Positions 51,501 through 62,765 of a DNA stretch of 64,000 nt are shown here, one piece after another (the stretch's first letter is position 1; every line of letters starts with the position of its first letter). The notes beneath the pieces were generated by a model. The model was not told the origin of the DNA, made no database searches, and saw only the letters and a list, made by a program, of their open reading frames with translations. Source of the DNA: Protula sp. h YS-2021 (taxonomy: Eukaryota; Annelida; Polychaeta; Sabellida; Serpulidae); contig OX457026.1 of NCBI GenBank assembly GCA_949752745.1, forward strand, positions 44,857,239 through 44,921,238, given 5' to 3'. The translations under genes were made by a program, and so were the position numbers.

Positions 51501-54500
51501 AATCTGATTAGTTGAAGGAAAATACTCTAATGTGTAAACACTCAAAGAAAATTACTTTGAAAATTATTCTAATGTGTAAACACTCAAAGAGGGCAGTTGA
51601 AATGAACTCCTTGGACAACACTTCATGTATGTTTTTTAGATCAAAAGCAAGGCCATGCGGAGGTCGTCGACATTCTGTTGAAACGAACTGGCCACATCTC
51701 AGTATGGGATGAAAGCCATCTATTAAAAATTTTTTGTTATCATCGTCGGCTGTTAAACGGCTTTCAGCCAATGCGATAATGTCACACGCAAGATAGTTGT
51801 CATCACAGCATACCAAATCAAAATGAGCGGCCATACTCAAAATTGTATGAGAAGAAGCAATTTGAAAATTAGACACAAAAGAATAAAAATATGTCCCCCA
51901 TTTGGTCAATTTTTTTCGGATCGCCAAAATGAGTAATTTTTCCAAAGAGGCCTACCTAGGGAGTATTCGTGAAAAATTTGAAGAAAATTTGATCAAAACT
52001 GTGGGAGAAGAAGCATTTTGAAAATTGGCAACCACAAAATTACAAATGTCCCCCATTTGGCCAATTTTTGGCGGATCGCCCAAAAAAAAAAAAAACAATT
52101 TTTCAAGAGAGGTCTACCTTGAGAACAACTATCAAACATTGGAAAGGAATCCGATCAAAATTGTGGGAGATGAAGCAATTTGAAACTTTGACACCAAAAA
52201 ATTAAAAAATGTCCTTCATTTGGCCAAATTTTGGCAGATCGCCAAAATAAGTAATTTTTCAAGAGAGATCTACCTTGAGAACAACTATCAAAAATTGGAA
52301 AGGAATCCGATCAAAATTGTGCGAGAAGAAGCAATTTGAAAATTGTAGACCAAAAAATTTGAAAATGTCCCCCATTTGGCCAATTTTTGGCGGATCGCCA
52401 AAATAAGTAATTTTTCAAAATAGGTCTGCCTAGGGAATATGGGTGCAAAATTTGAAGAAAATCTGATCAAAATTGTGGGAGAAGAAGTATTTTGAAAATT
52501 GGCAACCACAAAATTACAAATGTCCCCCATTTGGCCAATTTTTGCCGGATCGCCAAAAAGAATAATTTTTCACGACAGGTCTACCTTGAGAACAACTATC
52601 CAAAATTGGAAAGGAATCCGATCAAAATTGTGGGAGAAGAAGCAATTTGAAAATTTGACACCAAAAAATTTAAAAATGTCCCCCATTTGGCCAATTTTTG
52701 GCGGATCGCCAAAATGAGTAATTTTTCAAAAGAGGTCTACCTAGGGCATATTCGGGTAAAATTCGAGAGGAATCCGATCAAAACTGAAGGAGAAAAAGCC
52801 TTTTGAAAATTGGCAACCGAAAAATTTGAAATGCCCCCCATTTGGCCAATTTTTTGCGGAGCGCCAAAAAAAGTAATTTTTAAAGAGAGGTATACCTAGA
52901 TAACATTCGTGTAAAATTTGATGAAAATCTGATCAAAATTGTGGGAGAAGAAGCATTTTGAAAATTGGCAACCACAAAATTACAAATGTCCCCCATTTGG
53001 CCAATTTTTGGCGGATTGCCAAAAAAAGTAATTTTTCGAGAGAGATCTACCTTGAGAACAACTATCCAAAATTGGAAAGGAATCCGATCAAAATTGTGCG
53101 AGAAGAAGCAATTTGAAAATTGTAGACCAAAAAATTTGAAAATGTCCCCCATTTGGCCAATTTTTGGCGGATCGCCAAAATAAGTAATTTTTCGCAATAG
53201 ATCTACCTAGGGAATATGGGTGCAAAATTTGAAGAAAATCTGATCAAAATTGTGGGAGAAGAAGCATTTTGAAAATTGGCAACCACAAAATTACAAATGT
53301 CCCCCATTTGGCCAATTTTTGGCGGATCGCCAAAAAGAGTAATTTTTCAAGACAGGTCTACCTTGAGAACAACTATCCAAAATTGGAAAGGAATCCGATC
53401 AAAATTGTGGGAGAAGAAGCAATTTGAAAATTTGACACCAAAAAATTTAAAAATGTCCCCCATTTGGCCAATTTTTGGCGGATCGCCAAAATGAGTAGTT
53501 TTTCCAAAGAGGCCTACCTAGGGAGTATTCCTGAAAAATTTGAAGAAAATTTGATCAAAACTGTGGGAGAAGAAGCATTTTGAAAATTGGCAACCACAAA
53601 ATTACAAATGTCCCCCCATTTGGCCAATTTTTGGCGGATCGCCCAAAAAAAAAAAAACAATTTTTCAAGAGAGGTCTACCTTGAGAACAACTATCAAACA
53701 TTGGAAAGGAATCCGATCAAAATTGTGGGAGATGAAGCAATTTGAAACTTTGACACCAAAAAAATTAAAAAATGTCCTTCATTTGTCCAATTTTTGGCGG
53801 ATCGCCAAAATAAGTAATTTTTCAAAATAGGTCTACCTAGGGAATATGGGTGCAAAATTTGAAGAAAATCTGATCAAAATTGTGGGAGAAGAAGCATTTT
53901 GAAAATTGGCAACCACAAAATTACAAATGTCCCCCATTTGGCCAATTTTTGTCGGATCGCCAAAAAGAATAATTTTTCACGACAGGTCTACCTTGAGAAC
54001 AACTATCCAAAATTGGAAAGGAATCCGATCAAAATTGTGGGAGAAGAAGCAATTTGAAAATTTGACACCAAAAAATTAAAAAATGTCCCCCAATTGGCCA
54101 ATTTTTGGCGGATCGCCAAAATGAGTAATTTTTCAAAAGAGGTCTACCTAGGGCATATTCGGGTAAAATTCGAGAGGAATCCGATCAAAACTGAAGGAGA
54201 AAAAGCCTTTTGAAAATTGGCAACCGAAAAATTTGAAATGCCCCCCATTTGGCCAATTTTTTGCGGAGCGCCAAAAAAAATAATTTTTAAAGAGAGGTAT
54301 ACCTAGATAACATTCGTGTAAAATTTGATGAAAATCTGATCAAAATTGTGGGAGAAGAAGCATTTTGAAAATTGGCAACCACAAAATTACAAATGTCCCC
54401 CATTTGGCCAATTTTTGGCGGATTGCCAAAAAAAGTAATTTTTCGAGAGAGATCTACCTTGAGAACTATCAAAAATTGGAAAGGAATCCGATCAAAATTG

Positions 54501-56581
54501 TGCGAGAAGAAGCAATTTGAAAATTGTAGACCAAAAAATTTGAAAATGTCCCCCATTTGGCCAATTTTTGGCGGATCGCCAAAATAAGTACTTTTTCAAA
54601 ATAGGTCTACCTTGGGGATATGGGTGCAAAATTTGAAGAAAATCTGATCAAAATTGTGGGAGAAGAAGCATTTTGAAAATTAGCAACCACAAAATTACAA
54701 ATGTCCCCCATTTGGCCAATTTTTGGCGGATCGCCAAAAAGAGTAATTTTTTCCAGACAGGTCTACCTTGAGAACAACTATCCAAAATTGGAAAGGAATC
54801 CGATCAAAATTGTGGGAGAAGAAGCAATTTGAAAATTTGACACCAAAAAATTTTAAAATGTCCCCCATTTGGCCAATTTTTGGCGGATCGCCAAAATGAG
54901 TAATTTTTCAAAAGAGGCCTACCTAGGGAGTATTCGTGAAAAATTTGAATCCGATCAAAACTGAAGGAGAAGAAGCATTTTGAAAATTGGCAACCGAAAA
55001 ATTTGAAATGCCCCCCATTTGGCCAATTTTTGGCGGAGCGCCAAAAAAAAATAATTTTTAAAGAGAGGTATACCTAGAAAACATTCGTGTAAAATTTGAG
55101 AGGAATCCGATCAAAACTGAAGGAGAAGAAGCATTTTAAGTAAAAGTTTACACACGTACATACACACGTACATACGTACATACGTACATACGTACATACG
55201 GACGACGGATACCCCTCTATTGATAAGATAAGACCAGCCCGACATAGTCGGCTGGTCTAAAAAGAAAGAAAGGAATGAAATATTTAATTTCAAACTTGTT
55301 ACTCACGTTTTGAGGACTAGAATAAACAAGCCATCGTCGAAGGCGCAGACCCCAACCGGACACAACAATTCGCCATTTTAGCAATTTTTTACCGATTTGA
55401 AAAATAACACGAAGTTGCACAACTCCAATATATATATATATATTTTCACTGTTAAAAAATCACCTGGCAATTTAAAAAATGCACAACTTCAATATATATA
55501 TTTTCACTGTGCAAGGTAGCATATACCTAGGATTAATAGTTTCGGAGATCTCGCGTGGAAAGCACCAAGCTTAAGTTGCAGTTATCTCAAGAGATCACAA
55601 TTTTTGACAAGTCGCCATTTTGGAAATTTTTGGCCACTTTGAAAAAGAACTTCAATATATATATTTTCATTGTGCAAGGTTGCAAATGCCTAGGGTAAAC
55701 AGTTTTGGAGAATTTGCGTGGAAACAAAACAGGATCCAAAGTGTGACACAAAGACGGAAGGCTCGACGGACAGACAGACGGACGGACGGACCGATACCAA
55801 CAGCCTTCAGCAAATATTGGCTGAGGGCTAAAAAGCATTTGAAGTAAAAGTTTACGTACGTACATACACATACACATATGCGATAAGACCAGCCCGATGA
55901 AGTCGGTTGGTCTGAAAATGACTCAGTAACAGGCATATTAGGAAACCACAGAATGACAAGTTCTCGGCTTGGAGTATTATTGATAAAAACTAATACTCGC
56001 TTCGGTAAATTTGAAGTAACATATTTATAAACATGAAAACAAATGTGATTCGTACTTGAATCTGTTTAATTTAAATAAATTTAAACGGTAAACGACGGGA
56101 AATTATTGGTTGATATTTTTTGTCAAACGACTCGAATTAACTGACTTCAAAGTAGCGAGTTTTTACTGTTTTTTAAATCTCTAACCGTTCTCTTGCAGTT
56201 TAACCAGACCAGTTCACCTTCTTTATGAGAAACTATACGCTTAATCGATTTCGACTTTATAAGGAATATGACGAAGCCGCTCAGCCTCGTCATGAGCAGC
56301 AGAAGCGGCGGCCACGACTGCGAGTGCCAGCGCTTCCTCTCGCTCACAAGGCAGCGTTCTACTCCAGTTAGTTCTTGTTATCATTAACATGTTAATATGT
56401 TGGGTCACAACTTACTGCTGGTTCTTGGCTGAAATCATCGCCCTGTGACGTCATGAAGCGGCACAGTGCGGATTTGTGTGGATGTGCACTACCTTCGTGG
56501 CCAACCATTTCCATGTCTTGCCTTATTTTGTTCAATAACGCCTGAACCTTTAACAGCGACATCTGTTCTTTCAAAGACACA
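42499..56581 (-). CDS. pex3: Peroxisomal biogenesis factor 3, C-terminal part (5 coding exons)
   Basis: Gene-level entry, - strand. The exons in transcription order are 56581-56416, 50344-50283, 49962-49849, 44242-44146 and 42591-42499. All introns are GT-AG and the phases agree, giving about 176 residues to TGA. PEX3 is a peroxisomal membrane protein that docks PEX19 and inserts peroxisomal membrane proteins. Diagnostic strings are VSLKEQMSLL, SEDFHTVLTTVLDTSFARVV, VPLAKLIPVMNGLIH, APNHFVQ and [17 protein letters not shown]; human PEX3 as I recall it has SLPLAKIIPIVNGQIH, SHFVQ and [18 protein letters not shown]. The order and spacing match roughly residues 200-373 of the human protein. The N-terminal membrane anchor and PEX19-contact region are upstream, beyond 56582 and probably beyond 64000. 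No competing family fits. Confidence 0.95.
42592..44145 (-). other. pex3: pex3 intron
   Basis: 1.55 kb. It includes a dispersed repeat at about 43090-43320 (ATCTGGTAAATCACCTAGC.., then GAGAAGAAGCATTTTGAAAA, GCCAATTTTTGGC), related to 57440-57660 and to the 155-bp array. No coding content. Confidence 0.7.
44146..44242 (-). CDS. pex3: pex3 exon
   Basis: This exon is 97 nt, phase 2 in and phase 0 out, with acceptor ..ctaacttgtag and donor gtgagt. It encodes SSKTSVPLAKLIPVMNGLIH then TVLGDAPNHFVQ, the best-conserved PEX3 C-terminal block. The 5.6-kb intron upstream of it carries a SINE-like element, a 169-bp array, a MITE and a Tc1 pseudogene. Confidence 0.95.
45480..45888. repeat. Two diverged ~180-bp satellite monomers with tail and hairpin
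   Basis: Two units share CCACCCCTGGGT(A/T)AAATTT, GAATCCATCCACTAATAAAT and GCTCTAGGCGC with the BamHI satellite at 57.9-60.1 kb. They are followed by a (GACAGACG)n microsatellite and a hairpin TATCCGCC / GGCGGATA (45862-45888). Confidence 0.8.
46755..46890 (-). mobile_element. SINE-like retroposon 3' end
   Basis: On the - strand the sequence runs ..GGGGGACATAGTCAGTTTC.., ..CATCATAGTCGCTTAACGGG, ACGTTAAACACC, then a 26-nt poly(A) (T run at 46755-46780). The GACGTTAAACACC end before poly(A) resembles conserved SINE 3' domains in molluscs and other invertebrates, as I recall. The 5' (tRNA-like) part was not delimited. Confidence 0.55.
46919..47985. repeat. 169-bp array with GACAGACGG tail
   Basis: About six units share GTAGGCTTGAGTGTGTTAAC, AGTTCAGCTGGGCCAATGTC and CTTGGGCCGACATGGCTCA. 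The best copies (47550-47718 and 47719-47887) are 169 bp apart. The last unit runs into (GACGGACG)n at 47930-47970. Confidence 0.92.
48188..48625. mobile_element. MITE with self-palindromic TIRs
   Basis: Both ends carry GAATCTGTG(T/A)AATTA followed by the palindrome AGGGATTTCATGAAATCCCT (right end: one changed base), in inverted orientation, about 40 bp each. The 360-bp interior is AT-rich and non-coding. The superfamily was not determined. Confidence 0.75.
48770..49440 (+). pseudogene. Tc1-like transposase pseudogene
   Basis: Broken pieces in order: an HTH-side piece (TLSERLARNRLKEG, then stop), LTPQHIASRLRWANEHARW with NRNQWNN, RRQNADVINRMELYGGDGVM then VWVGIS, and FVLVHDNAKPHNTRIANYF (DDE second Asp region). 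After VLD a stop replaces the usual Trp, followed by ADLNPVKNVRGLMKRKL (DLNPIENVWG motif of Tc1 transposases) and TLEDLKRTMSEEW. Frameshifts and at least three stops make it inactive. The 180-codon antisense frame at 48874-49416 is a shadow. No TIRs were identified. Confidence 0.85.
49849..49962 (-). CDS. pex3: pex3 exon
   Basis: This exon is 114 nt, phase 2 in and phase 2 out, with acceptor ..ttttgtatgttag and donor gtaagg. It encodes EDFHTVLTTVLDTSFARVVD then RLAEYYKPTVQLNGALI, matching [20 protein letters not shown] and MAEFFRP of human PEX3. Confidence 0.94.
50283..50344 (-). CDS. pex3: pex3 small exon
   Basis: This exon is 62 nt: 20 codons plus AG, which joins T of the next exon to give Ser. 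The acceptor is ..ttttttttcag and the donor gtaaaa. It encodes NPEATGMMKTLRRETHDLLE, matching the ..IKLLNETRDMLES segment of human PEX3. It is too short for simple ORF finding and rests on splice phase and family order. Confidence 0.9.
51835..55140. repeat. ~155-bp array, about 21 copies
   Basis: The unit GAGAAGAAGCATTTTGAAAA, TTGGCAACCACAAAATTAC, AAATGTCCCCCATTTGGCC, AATTTTTGGCGGATCGCC is repeated. Monomer subtypes (GGCAACCAC, TTGACACC, TTGTAGACC, GGCAACCGA) recur with larger periods (for example 52500 and 52967, 467 bp), showing higher-order organisation. It lies in a pex3 intron. Confidence 0.95.
55141..55260. repeat. Array tail: (ACGTACAT)n and hairpin
   Basis: AAAAGTTTACACACGTACAT repeats, GGACGACGGATACCCC, GATAAG, then hairpin AGACCAGCC / GGCTGGTCT (55231-55258) followed by AAAAA. 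It terminates the 155-bp array. Confidence 0.85.
55575..55915. repeat. Two further tail modules
   Basis: The first module has a (GACAGACGGACG)n tract and hairpin GCCTTCAGC / GCTGAGGGC (55803-55828) followed by TAAAAAG. The second has AAAAGTTTACGTACGTACAT and hairpin AGACCAGCCCGA / GTCGGTTGGTCT (55886-55913). Same design as 55141-55260 and 42190. Confidence 0.8.
56416..56581 (-). CDS. pex3: pex3 exon (first visible)
   Basis: This exon is 166 nt: one base completes an upstream codon, then 55 codons follow. On the - strand the acceptor is ..acttttgtag and the donor gtaagt. It encodes VSLKEQMSLLKVQALLNKIR, QDMEMVGHEG and SAHPHKSALCRFMTSQGDDF, ending SQEPA. This aligns with [20 protein letters not shown] and the LCHYMM region of human PEX3. 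The following intron is about 6.1 kb and carries the 155-bp repeat array. Confidence 0.93.
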
Positions 56582-57892
56582 CTACAAAAGTAAAAAACAT
56601 CTGTAGACATTGGACCCAGAAGTAAAAGCGAAGACATTGAAAAGTTGGAAGAGAATTTGGCACCATATGAATTTAGCACAGGACCTCCTGGGGGGGGCAT
56701 CGCTATCAATTTTCACAGCGACTGGACCACAGCTGTACGATCGCTAGCATTCTTCTGCATACCTCAAATGTGACTGTTTTTAATACAATATTTTGACCAG
56801 CGCTAGCCAACAAATTACTACCTTCGTGAAGGAGCACTTGAGTAACATTCTTGTCAAGTTTCAACGCGAATAGACCATATCTGTTGGAAAAGTAGCAAGT
56901 TTTGTTTTACTTAAATGCAGCCACTTTTGGGCAATACTTTAGAAAATTTTCATTAAACAAAATTTGAGTTTGGTGGAGGATTTCATAAAAACATTGTTCC
57001 TGTCAAATTTGAAAGCAATCAAATCCTTCACTTTGATCGTTTCTGCCCAATAACTTCTGTCAATTTTGACCAAATCCCCAAACAAATCGTTCGTTTAGCG
57101 GATAACAGATTTCAAAGCAAAAAAACCACAGTTAATGGAATAACACATTTTCAGTTAACATGACATGTGGCCGGTTATTTTGTTTTTTTTTTTTTTAGCC
57201 AATATTTTAACCAGTTTTGACCAAGATACAAAACAACGCACGCTTGATGTACGGCCAAGAACATTACTTAGCATTATTACATCATAATTCCAAACGATTG
57301 GACCATGACACCACCATTTTGTGTGTTTATCTGCAATTTGATAGTGTTGCCCAATTCTGGCCAAACTACCAATAATTATTAAAAATAATATTAATAATAA
57401 ATAAATAAATAAATACATAAAAATAAACAGGAATATCCAGGGACATTGTGACCAGTCGAGATCTAGTAAATCACGTATCAAATAGGCTTGTATGGTCGCC
57501 AAACAATCGTTTTCATATTGTTAAATCGGGTTGTAGAAAATTTGCACAAATTTATAAGGGAATCCGGTCAAAACTGTAGGAGTAGAAACACTTTGAAAAT
57601 TGGCTACTAAAATTTTTAAATGCCCCTGAGTTAGCCAATTTTTGGCGAATCACCAGAAAAGTACAGAAGGCCGCCCAATGAACATTTATGAAAAATTTGA
57701 AGACAATCCAGTTAAAATCGTGGAAGAAGAATCGTTTTGGCCTCCCCTCCCCATTTGTCCAATTTTTGAGTCACTTTGTGAGCTTCTATTGAGATTTTTT
57801 GCCGATCTACCAAAAATTGGCCAAGTAGGATTTTTTTCAATTTTTTTGTAGCGAATTTTCCACGTTTTTTTCTCCCACAGCTTTGATGGGAC
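56582..57892 (-). other. pex3: Upstream pex3 intron, left part
   Basis: Contains a dispersed repeat at 57430-57660 related to 43090-43320 and the 155-bp family. No upstream pex3 exon (for example the peptide preceding SVSLK) could be recognised here or up to 64000. Confidence 0.5.
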
Positions 57893-60122
57893 TGCTTTCA
57901 AATGCCATGGGTAAAATCTTAAATCAATCCACTCACTAATGCGGCCTGTAGGCGCGTGAGACCGATATGTGTTATGCTCATTCCTAATTCATTTCTTCCA
58001 TTTCTTTAAGTTTTGGCATTTTGACAATTTTGCTCGGATCCGGTCGAATCCTGGTCACTGCACTGCGGGATGCTTAGGAGCAGCCATGGGTAAAATCTTA
58101 AATCAATCCACCCACTAATGCGGGCTGTAGGCGCGTGAGACTGATGTGTGTTATGCAAAGTCCTTATTCAGTTTCTGCAATTTTTTAAAGTTTTGCCATT
58201 TTGGCAATTTTGCTCGGATCCGGTCGAATCCTGGTCACTGCACTGCGGGATGCTTAGGAGCAGCCATGGGTAAAATCTTAAATCAATCCACCCACTAATG
58301 CGGGCTGTAGGCGCGTGAGACTGATGTGTGTTATGCAAAGTCCTTATTCAGTTTCTGCAATTTTTTAAAGTTTTGCCATTTTGGCAATTTTGCTCGGATC
58401 CGGTCGAATCCTGGTCACTGCACTGCGGGATGCTTGGGAGCAGCCATGGGTAAAATCTTAAATCAATCCACCCACTAATGCGGGCTGTAGGCGCGTGAGA
58501 CTGATGTGTGTTATGCAAATTCCTTATTCAGTTTCTGCAATTTTTTAAAGTTTTGCCATTTTGGCAATTTTGCTCGGATCCGGTCGAATCCTGGTCACTG
58601 CACTGCGGGATGCTTAGGAGCAGCCATGGGTAAAATCTTAAATCAATCCACTCACTAATGCGGCCTGTAGGCGCGTGAGACCGATATGTGTTATGCTCAT
58701 TCCTAATTCATTTCTTCCATTTTTTAAAGTTTTGTCATTTTGACAATTTTGCTCGGATCCGGTCGAATCCTGGTCACTGCACTGCGGGATGCTTAGGAGC
58801 AGCCATGGGTAAAATCTTAAATCAATCCACCCACTAATGCGGGCTGTAGGCGCGTGAGACTGATGTGTGTTATGCTCATTCCTAATTCATTTCTTCCATT
58901 TTTTAAAGTTTTGTCATTTTGACAATTTTGCTCGGATCCGGTCGAATCCTGGTCACTGCACTGCGGGATGCTTAGGAGCAACCATGGGTAAATTCTTAAG
59001 TCAATCCACCCACTCATGCGGGCTGTAGGCGCGTGAGACTGATGTGTGTTATGCAAATTCCTTATTCAGTTTCTGCAATTTTTTAAAGTTTTGCCATTTT
59101 GGCAATTTTGCTCGGATCCGGTCGAATCCTGGTCACTGCACTGCGGGATGCTTAGGAGCAGCCATGGGTAAAATCTTAAATCAATCCACCCACTAATGCG
59201 GGCTGTAGGCGCGTGAGACTGATGTGTGTTATGCAAATTCCTTATTCAGTTTCTGCAATTTTTTAAAGTTTTGCCATTTTGGCAATTTTGCTCGGATCCG
59301 GTCGAATCCTGGTCACTGCACTGCGGGATGCTTAGGAGCAGCCATGGGTAAAATCTTAAATCAATCCACTCACTAATGCGGCCTGTAGGCGCGTGAGACC
59401 GATATGTGTTATGCTCATTCCTAATTCATTTCTTCCATTTTTTAAAGTTTTGTCATTTTGACAATTTTGCTCGGATCCGGTCGAATCCTGGTCACTGCAC
59501 TGCGGGATGCTTAGGAGCAGCCATGGGTAAAATCTTAAATCAATCCACCCACTAATGCGGGCTGTAGGCGCGTGAGACTGATGTGTGTTATGCAAAGTCC
59601 TTATTCAGTTTCTGCAATTTTTTAAAGTTTTGCCATTTTGGCAATTTTGCTCGGATCCGGTCGAATCCTGGTCACTGCACTGCGGGATGCTTAGGAGCAG
59701 CCATGGGTAAAATCTTAAATCAATCCACCCACTAATGCGGGCTGTAGGCGCGTGAGACTGATGTGTGTTATGCAAAGTCCTTATTCAGTTTCTGCAATTT
59801 TTTAAAGTTTTGCCATTTTGGCAATTTTGCTCGGATCCGGTCGAATCCTGGTCACTGCACTGCGGGGTGCTTAGGAGCAGCCATGGGTAAAATCTTAAAT
59901 CAATCCACCCACTAATGCGGGCTGTAGGCGCGTGAGACTGATGTGTGTTATGCAAAGTCCTTATTCAGTTTCTGCAATTTTTTAAAGTTTTGCCATTTTG
60001 GCAATTTTGCTCGGATCCGGTCGAATCCTAGTCACTGCACTGCGGGATGCTTAGGAGCACCCCTGGGTAAAATCTGAAATCAATCCACCCACTAATGCGG
60101 GCTGTAGGCGCGTGAGACTGAA
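57893..60122. repeat. 180-bp BamHI satellite, about 12 copies
   Basis: GCTCGGATCCGGTCGAATCC recurs at about 58031, 58211, 58391, 58571, 58750, 58930 and onward (179-180 bp). Two monomer types alternate: type A with CTCACTAATGCGGCC and GCTCATTCCTAATTC, and type B with CCCACTAATGCGGGC and TGCAAAGTCCTTATTC. The last monomer switches to CACCCCTGGG and ends ACTGAAATTGCACAGACGG, as does the 45.5-kb relative. Confidence 0.96.
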
Positions 60123-60414
60123 ATTGCACAGACGGACAGGCCAACGAGAGGTATCTTATGAGGTGGCTGTATTATGTGGTAGCATTTGATACGCCTGAAA
60201 TGCATTTAAGTGGTAGGTCACGGACAAGATTATTTGAGAATAAAAAATACTTATGTGGTGGTTTATATTTGCCCGTGCTCTTGTGTGGTTCCCAGCAGGC
60301 GTCATGTCAATGTTTATAATGTTTATGCTTTGTGTGTGTCATTTGTAAATAAACGGAATTATATATGTGGCACTTTACTGTATAAAGAAATTTTACAACT
60401 TATCTTTCACAACT
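60123..60414. other. Short spacer between satellites
   Basis: Contains TTATG(A/T)GG(T/C) motifs (CTTATGAGGTGG, TTATGTGGTAGC, CTTATGTGGTGG) that recur at 62890-63020. Otherwise nothing was seen. Confidence 0.4.
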
Positions 60415-62515
60415 GCGCATATTAATTTAACTTGCGTTGATGCGTGGTGCTTATTTTAGACCAGTGCGCACGTTTATTCAACCTGCGTTAATGCGTGGTT
60501 CGCCTTTGGAAAAACTGCGCATGTTTTTTAACTTGCGTTGATGCGCGGTTCACATTTCGGATCACGGCGCATGTCAACTTAACTTGCGTCGATGTGCGGT
60601 TCACATTTCGGATCAGCGCGCATGTTTGGTTAACGTACACTGATGCGCGGTTTGTATTTCGGACCACTGTGCATATCTATTTAACTTGTGTCAAAGCGTG
60701 GTTCGCATTTCGAACCAGTGCGCATGTTCATTTAACTTGCGCCGATGCCCGGTTCGCATTTCGGACCACTGCGCATGTTTATGCAACTTACGTTGATGCG
60801 CGGTTCACAATTCGGACCAGTGCGCATGATTACATAACTTGCGTCGATGTGTGGTTTCCTTTTCCGACCAGTGCATATATTTAACGTGCGTTAATGCGTG
60901 GTGCTTATTTCGGAAACTGCGCAAGTTTATTCAACTTGCGTCGATGCATGGTTCATTTGTCGGAGCAGTGCGCATGTTTATTTATCTGGCGTCGATGCGC
61001 GATTCGCATTTCGGACTAGTGCGCAGGTTTGTTTAGCTTGCGTTAATGCGAGATTCACATTTTAGACCAGTGCGCATGTTTCTTTTATTTGCGTTGACGA
61101 ACGGTTCTTATTTTAGACAAATGCGCATGTTTATTTAATTTGCGTTGATGCGCGGTTCACATTTCGGACCAGTGCGCAGGTTTCTTTCATTTGCGTTGAT
61201 GCATGGTTCTTGTTTTAGACAAATGCGCATGTTTATTTAACTTGAATCGATGCGCGGTTCACATTTTGAACTAGTGTGCATGTTTGATTAATGTGCACTG
61301 ATGCGCGGTTCAAATTTCGGACCAGTGCGCATATTTATTAAACTTGCGTCGATGCGCGGCTCGCATTTCGAAGCAGTGCGCATTTTTATTTAATTTGCGT
61401 CCATGCCCGGTTCACATTTCGGACTAGTGCGCATGTTTATTCAACTTCGATGATGAGCATTTCGCATTTCGGACTAGTGCGCACGTTCATTTCGCTTGCG
61501 TTGGTGCGTGATTCACATTTCGGACAACTGCGCATGTTTATTTAACTTCAGTTGATGCCCGGTTCGCATTTCGGATTAGTGCGCATGTTTATTTAACTTG
61601 CGTTGATGCGCGGTTCACATTTCGGACCAGTGCGCATGATTACTTAATTTGCATCGATGCGTGGTTCTTTGTTCGGACCAGTGCACATATTTATTTAACT
61701 TGCGTCGATGTCCGGTTGCGCATTTCGAACCAGTGCGCATGTTTATTCCACTTCCGTTGATGAGCGGTTCGCATTTCGGACTAGTGCGCATGTTCAATTG
61801 GCTTGCGTTGATGCGCGTTTCTTATTTTAGACCAGTGCACATGTTTATTTAACTTGCGTTGATGCCCGGTTCGCATTTCGGACCAGTGCGCATGTTTATT
61901 TCACTTGCGTTAATGCGCGGTTCGCATTTAGAACCAGTGCGCATGTTTGTTTAACTTGCGTTGATGCGCGGTTCACATTTCGGACCAGTGCGCATGATTA
62001 CTTAACTTGCATCGATGCGTGGTTCTTTGTTCTGACCAGTGCACATATTTATTTAACTTGCGTCGATGCGCGGTTCGCATTTCGCACCAGTGCGCATGTT
62101 TATTTACCTTGCGTTCATGTCCGGTTGCGCATTTCGAACCAGTGCGCATGTTTATTCAACTTCCGTTGATGAGCGGTTCGCATTTCGGACTAGTGCGCAT
62201 GTTCATTTGGCTTGAGTTGATGCGCGTTTCTTATTTTAGACCAGTGCACATGTTTATTTAACTTGCGTTGATGCCCGGTTCGCATTTCGGACCAGTGCGC
62301 ATGTTTATTTCAGTTGCGTTAATGCGCGGTTCGCATTTGGAGCCAGTGCGCATGTTTGTTTAACTTGCGTTGATGCGCGGTTCACATTTCGGACCAGTGC
62401 GCATGATTAATTAACTTGCATCGATGCATGGTTCGGATCACGGCGCATGTTAACTTAAATTGAGTCGATGCGCGGTTCATATTTCGGACCAGTGTGCATG
62501 TTTAAATAATAACCA
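60415..62515. repeat. 51-bp satellite, array 2 (about 41 copies)
   Basis: Same monomer and orientation as 36831-40875. A duplicated segment of about 358 bp is visible (61649-61852 vs 62007-62261). Short frames on both strands are repeat artefacts. Confidence 0.95.
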
Positions 62516-62524
62516 CACATTAAA

Positions 62525-62765
62525 ACAAGTTAAATAAACGGATAAAACTGTAGGATAAGATTCATTTTGAGGTATTTTCTTCAAAAATTTCCCCTAAAAT
62601 CAAAATTCAAGATCGAGTCAAAAAGCACAAGTCGTATGCCCGACCCATCTAGGGCTGCCTCGTACTAGATACCAAAAATAAATGAAATCGGATAAAAACA
62701 GTAGGAGGAAACGCACTTTGAAGTTTATTCTTAAAAAAATCCCCCAAAATACAAACATTGTTCGC
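62525..62765. repeat. Diverged 150-bp repeat units after 51-bp array 2
   Basis: Two units with AAAAAGCACAAGTCGTATGC, AAATGAAATCGGATAAAAA and GTAGGAGGAAACGCA, as in 40876-42110. This is followed by AGTGGGTGTATTCTTAAGAT, shared with 48084-48110. Confidence 0.85.

Larger units (their letters stand above)
50345..56415 (-). other. pex3: pex3 intron, 6.1 kb
   Basis: It holds the 155-bp array and its hairpin tails. 50345-51830 is AT-rich with no recognised feature, and 55930-56415 has only short frames without family match. Confidence 0.75.

Noticed and set aside
58031..60020. tRNA gene suggested by GGTCGAATCC
   Set aside because: One base short of a B box and no cloverleaf or A box could be made around it.
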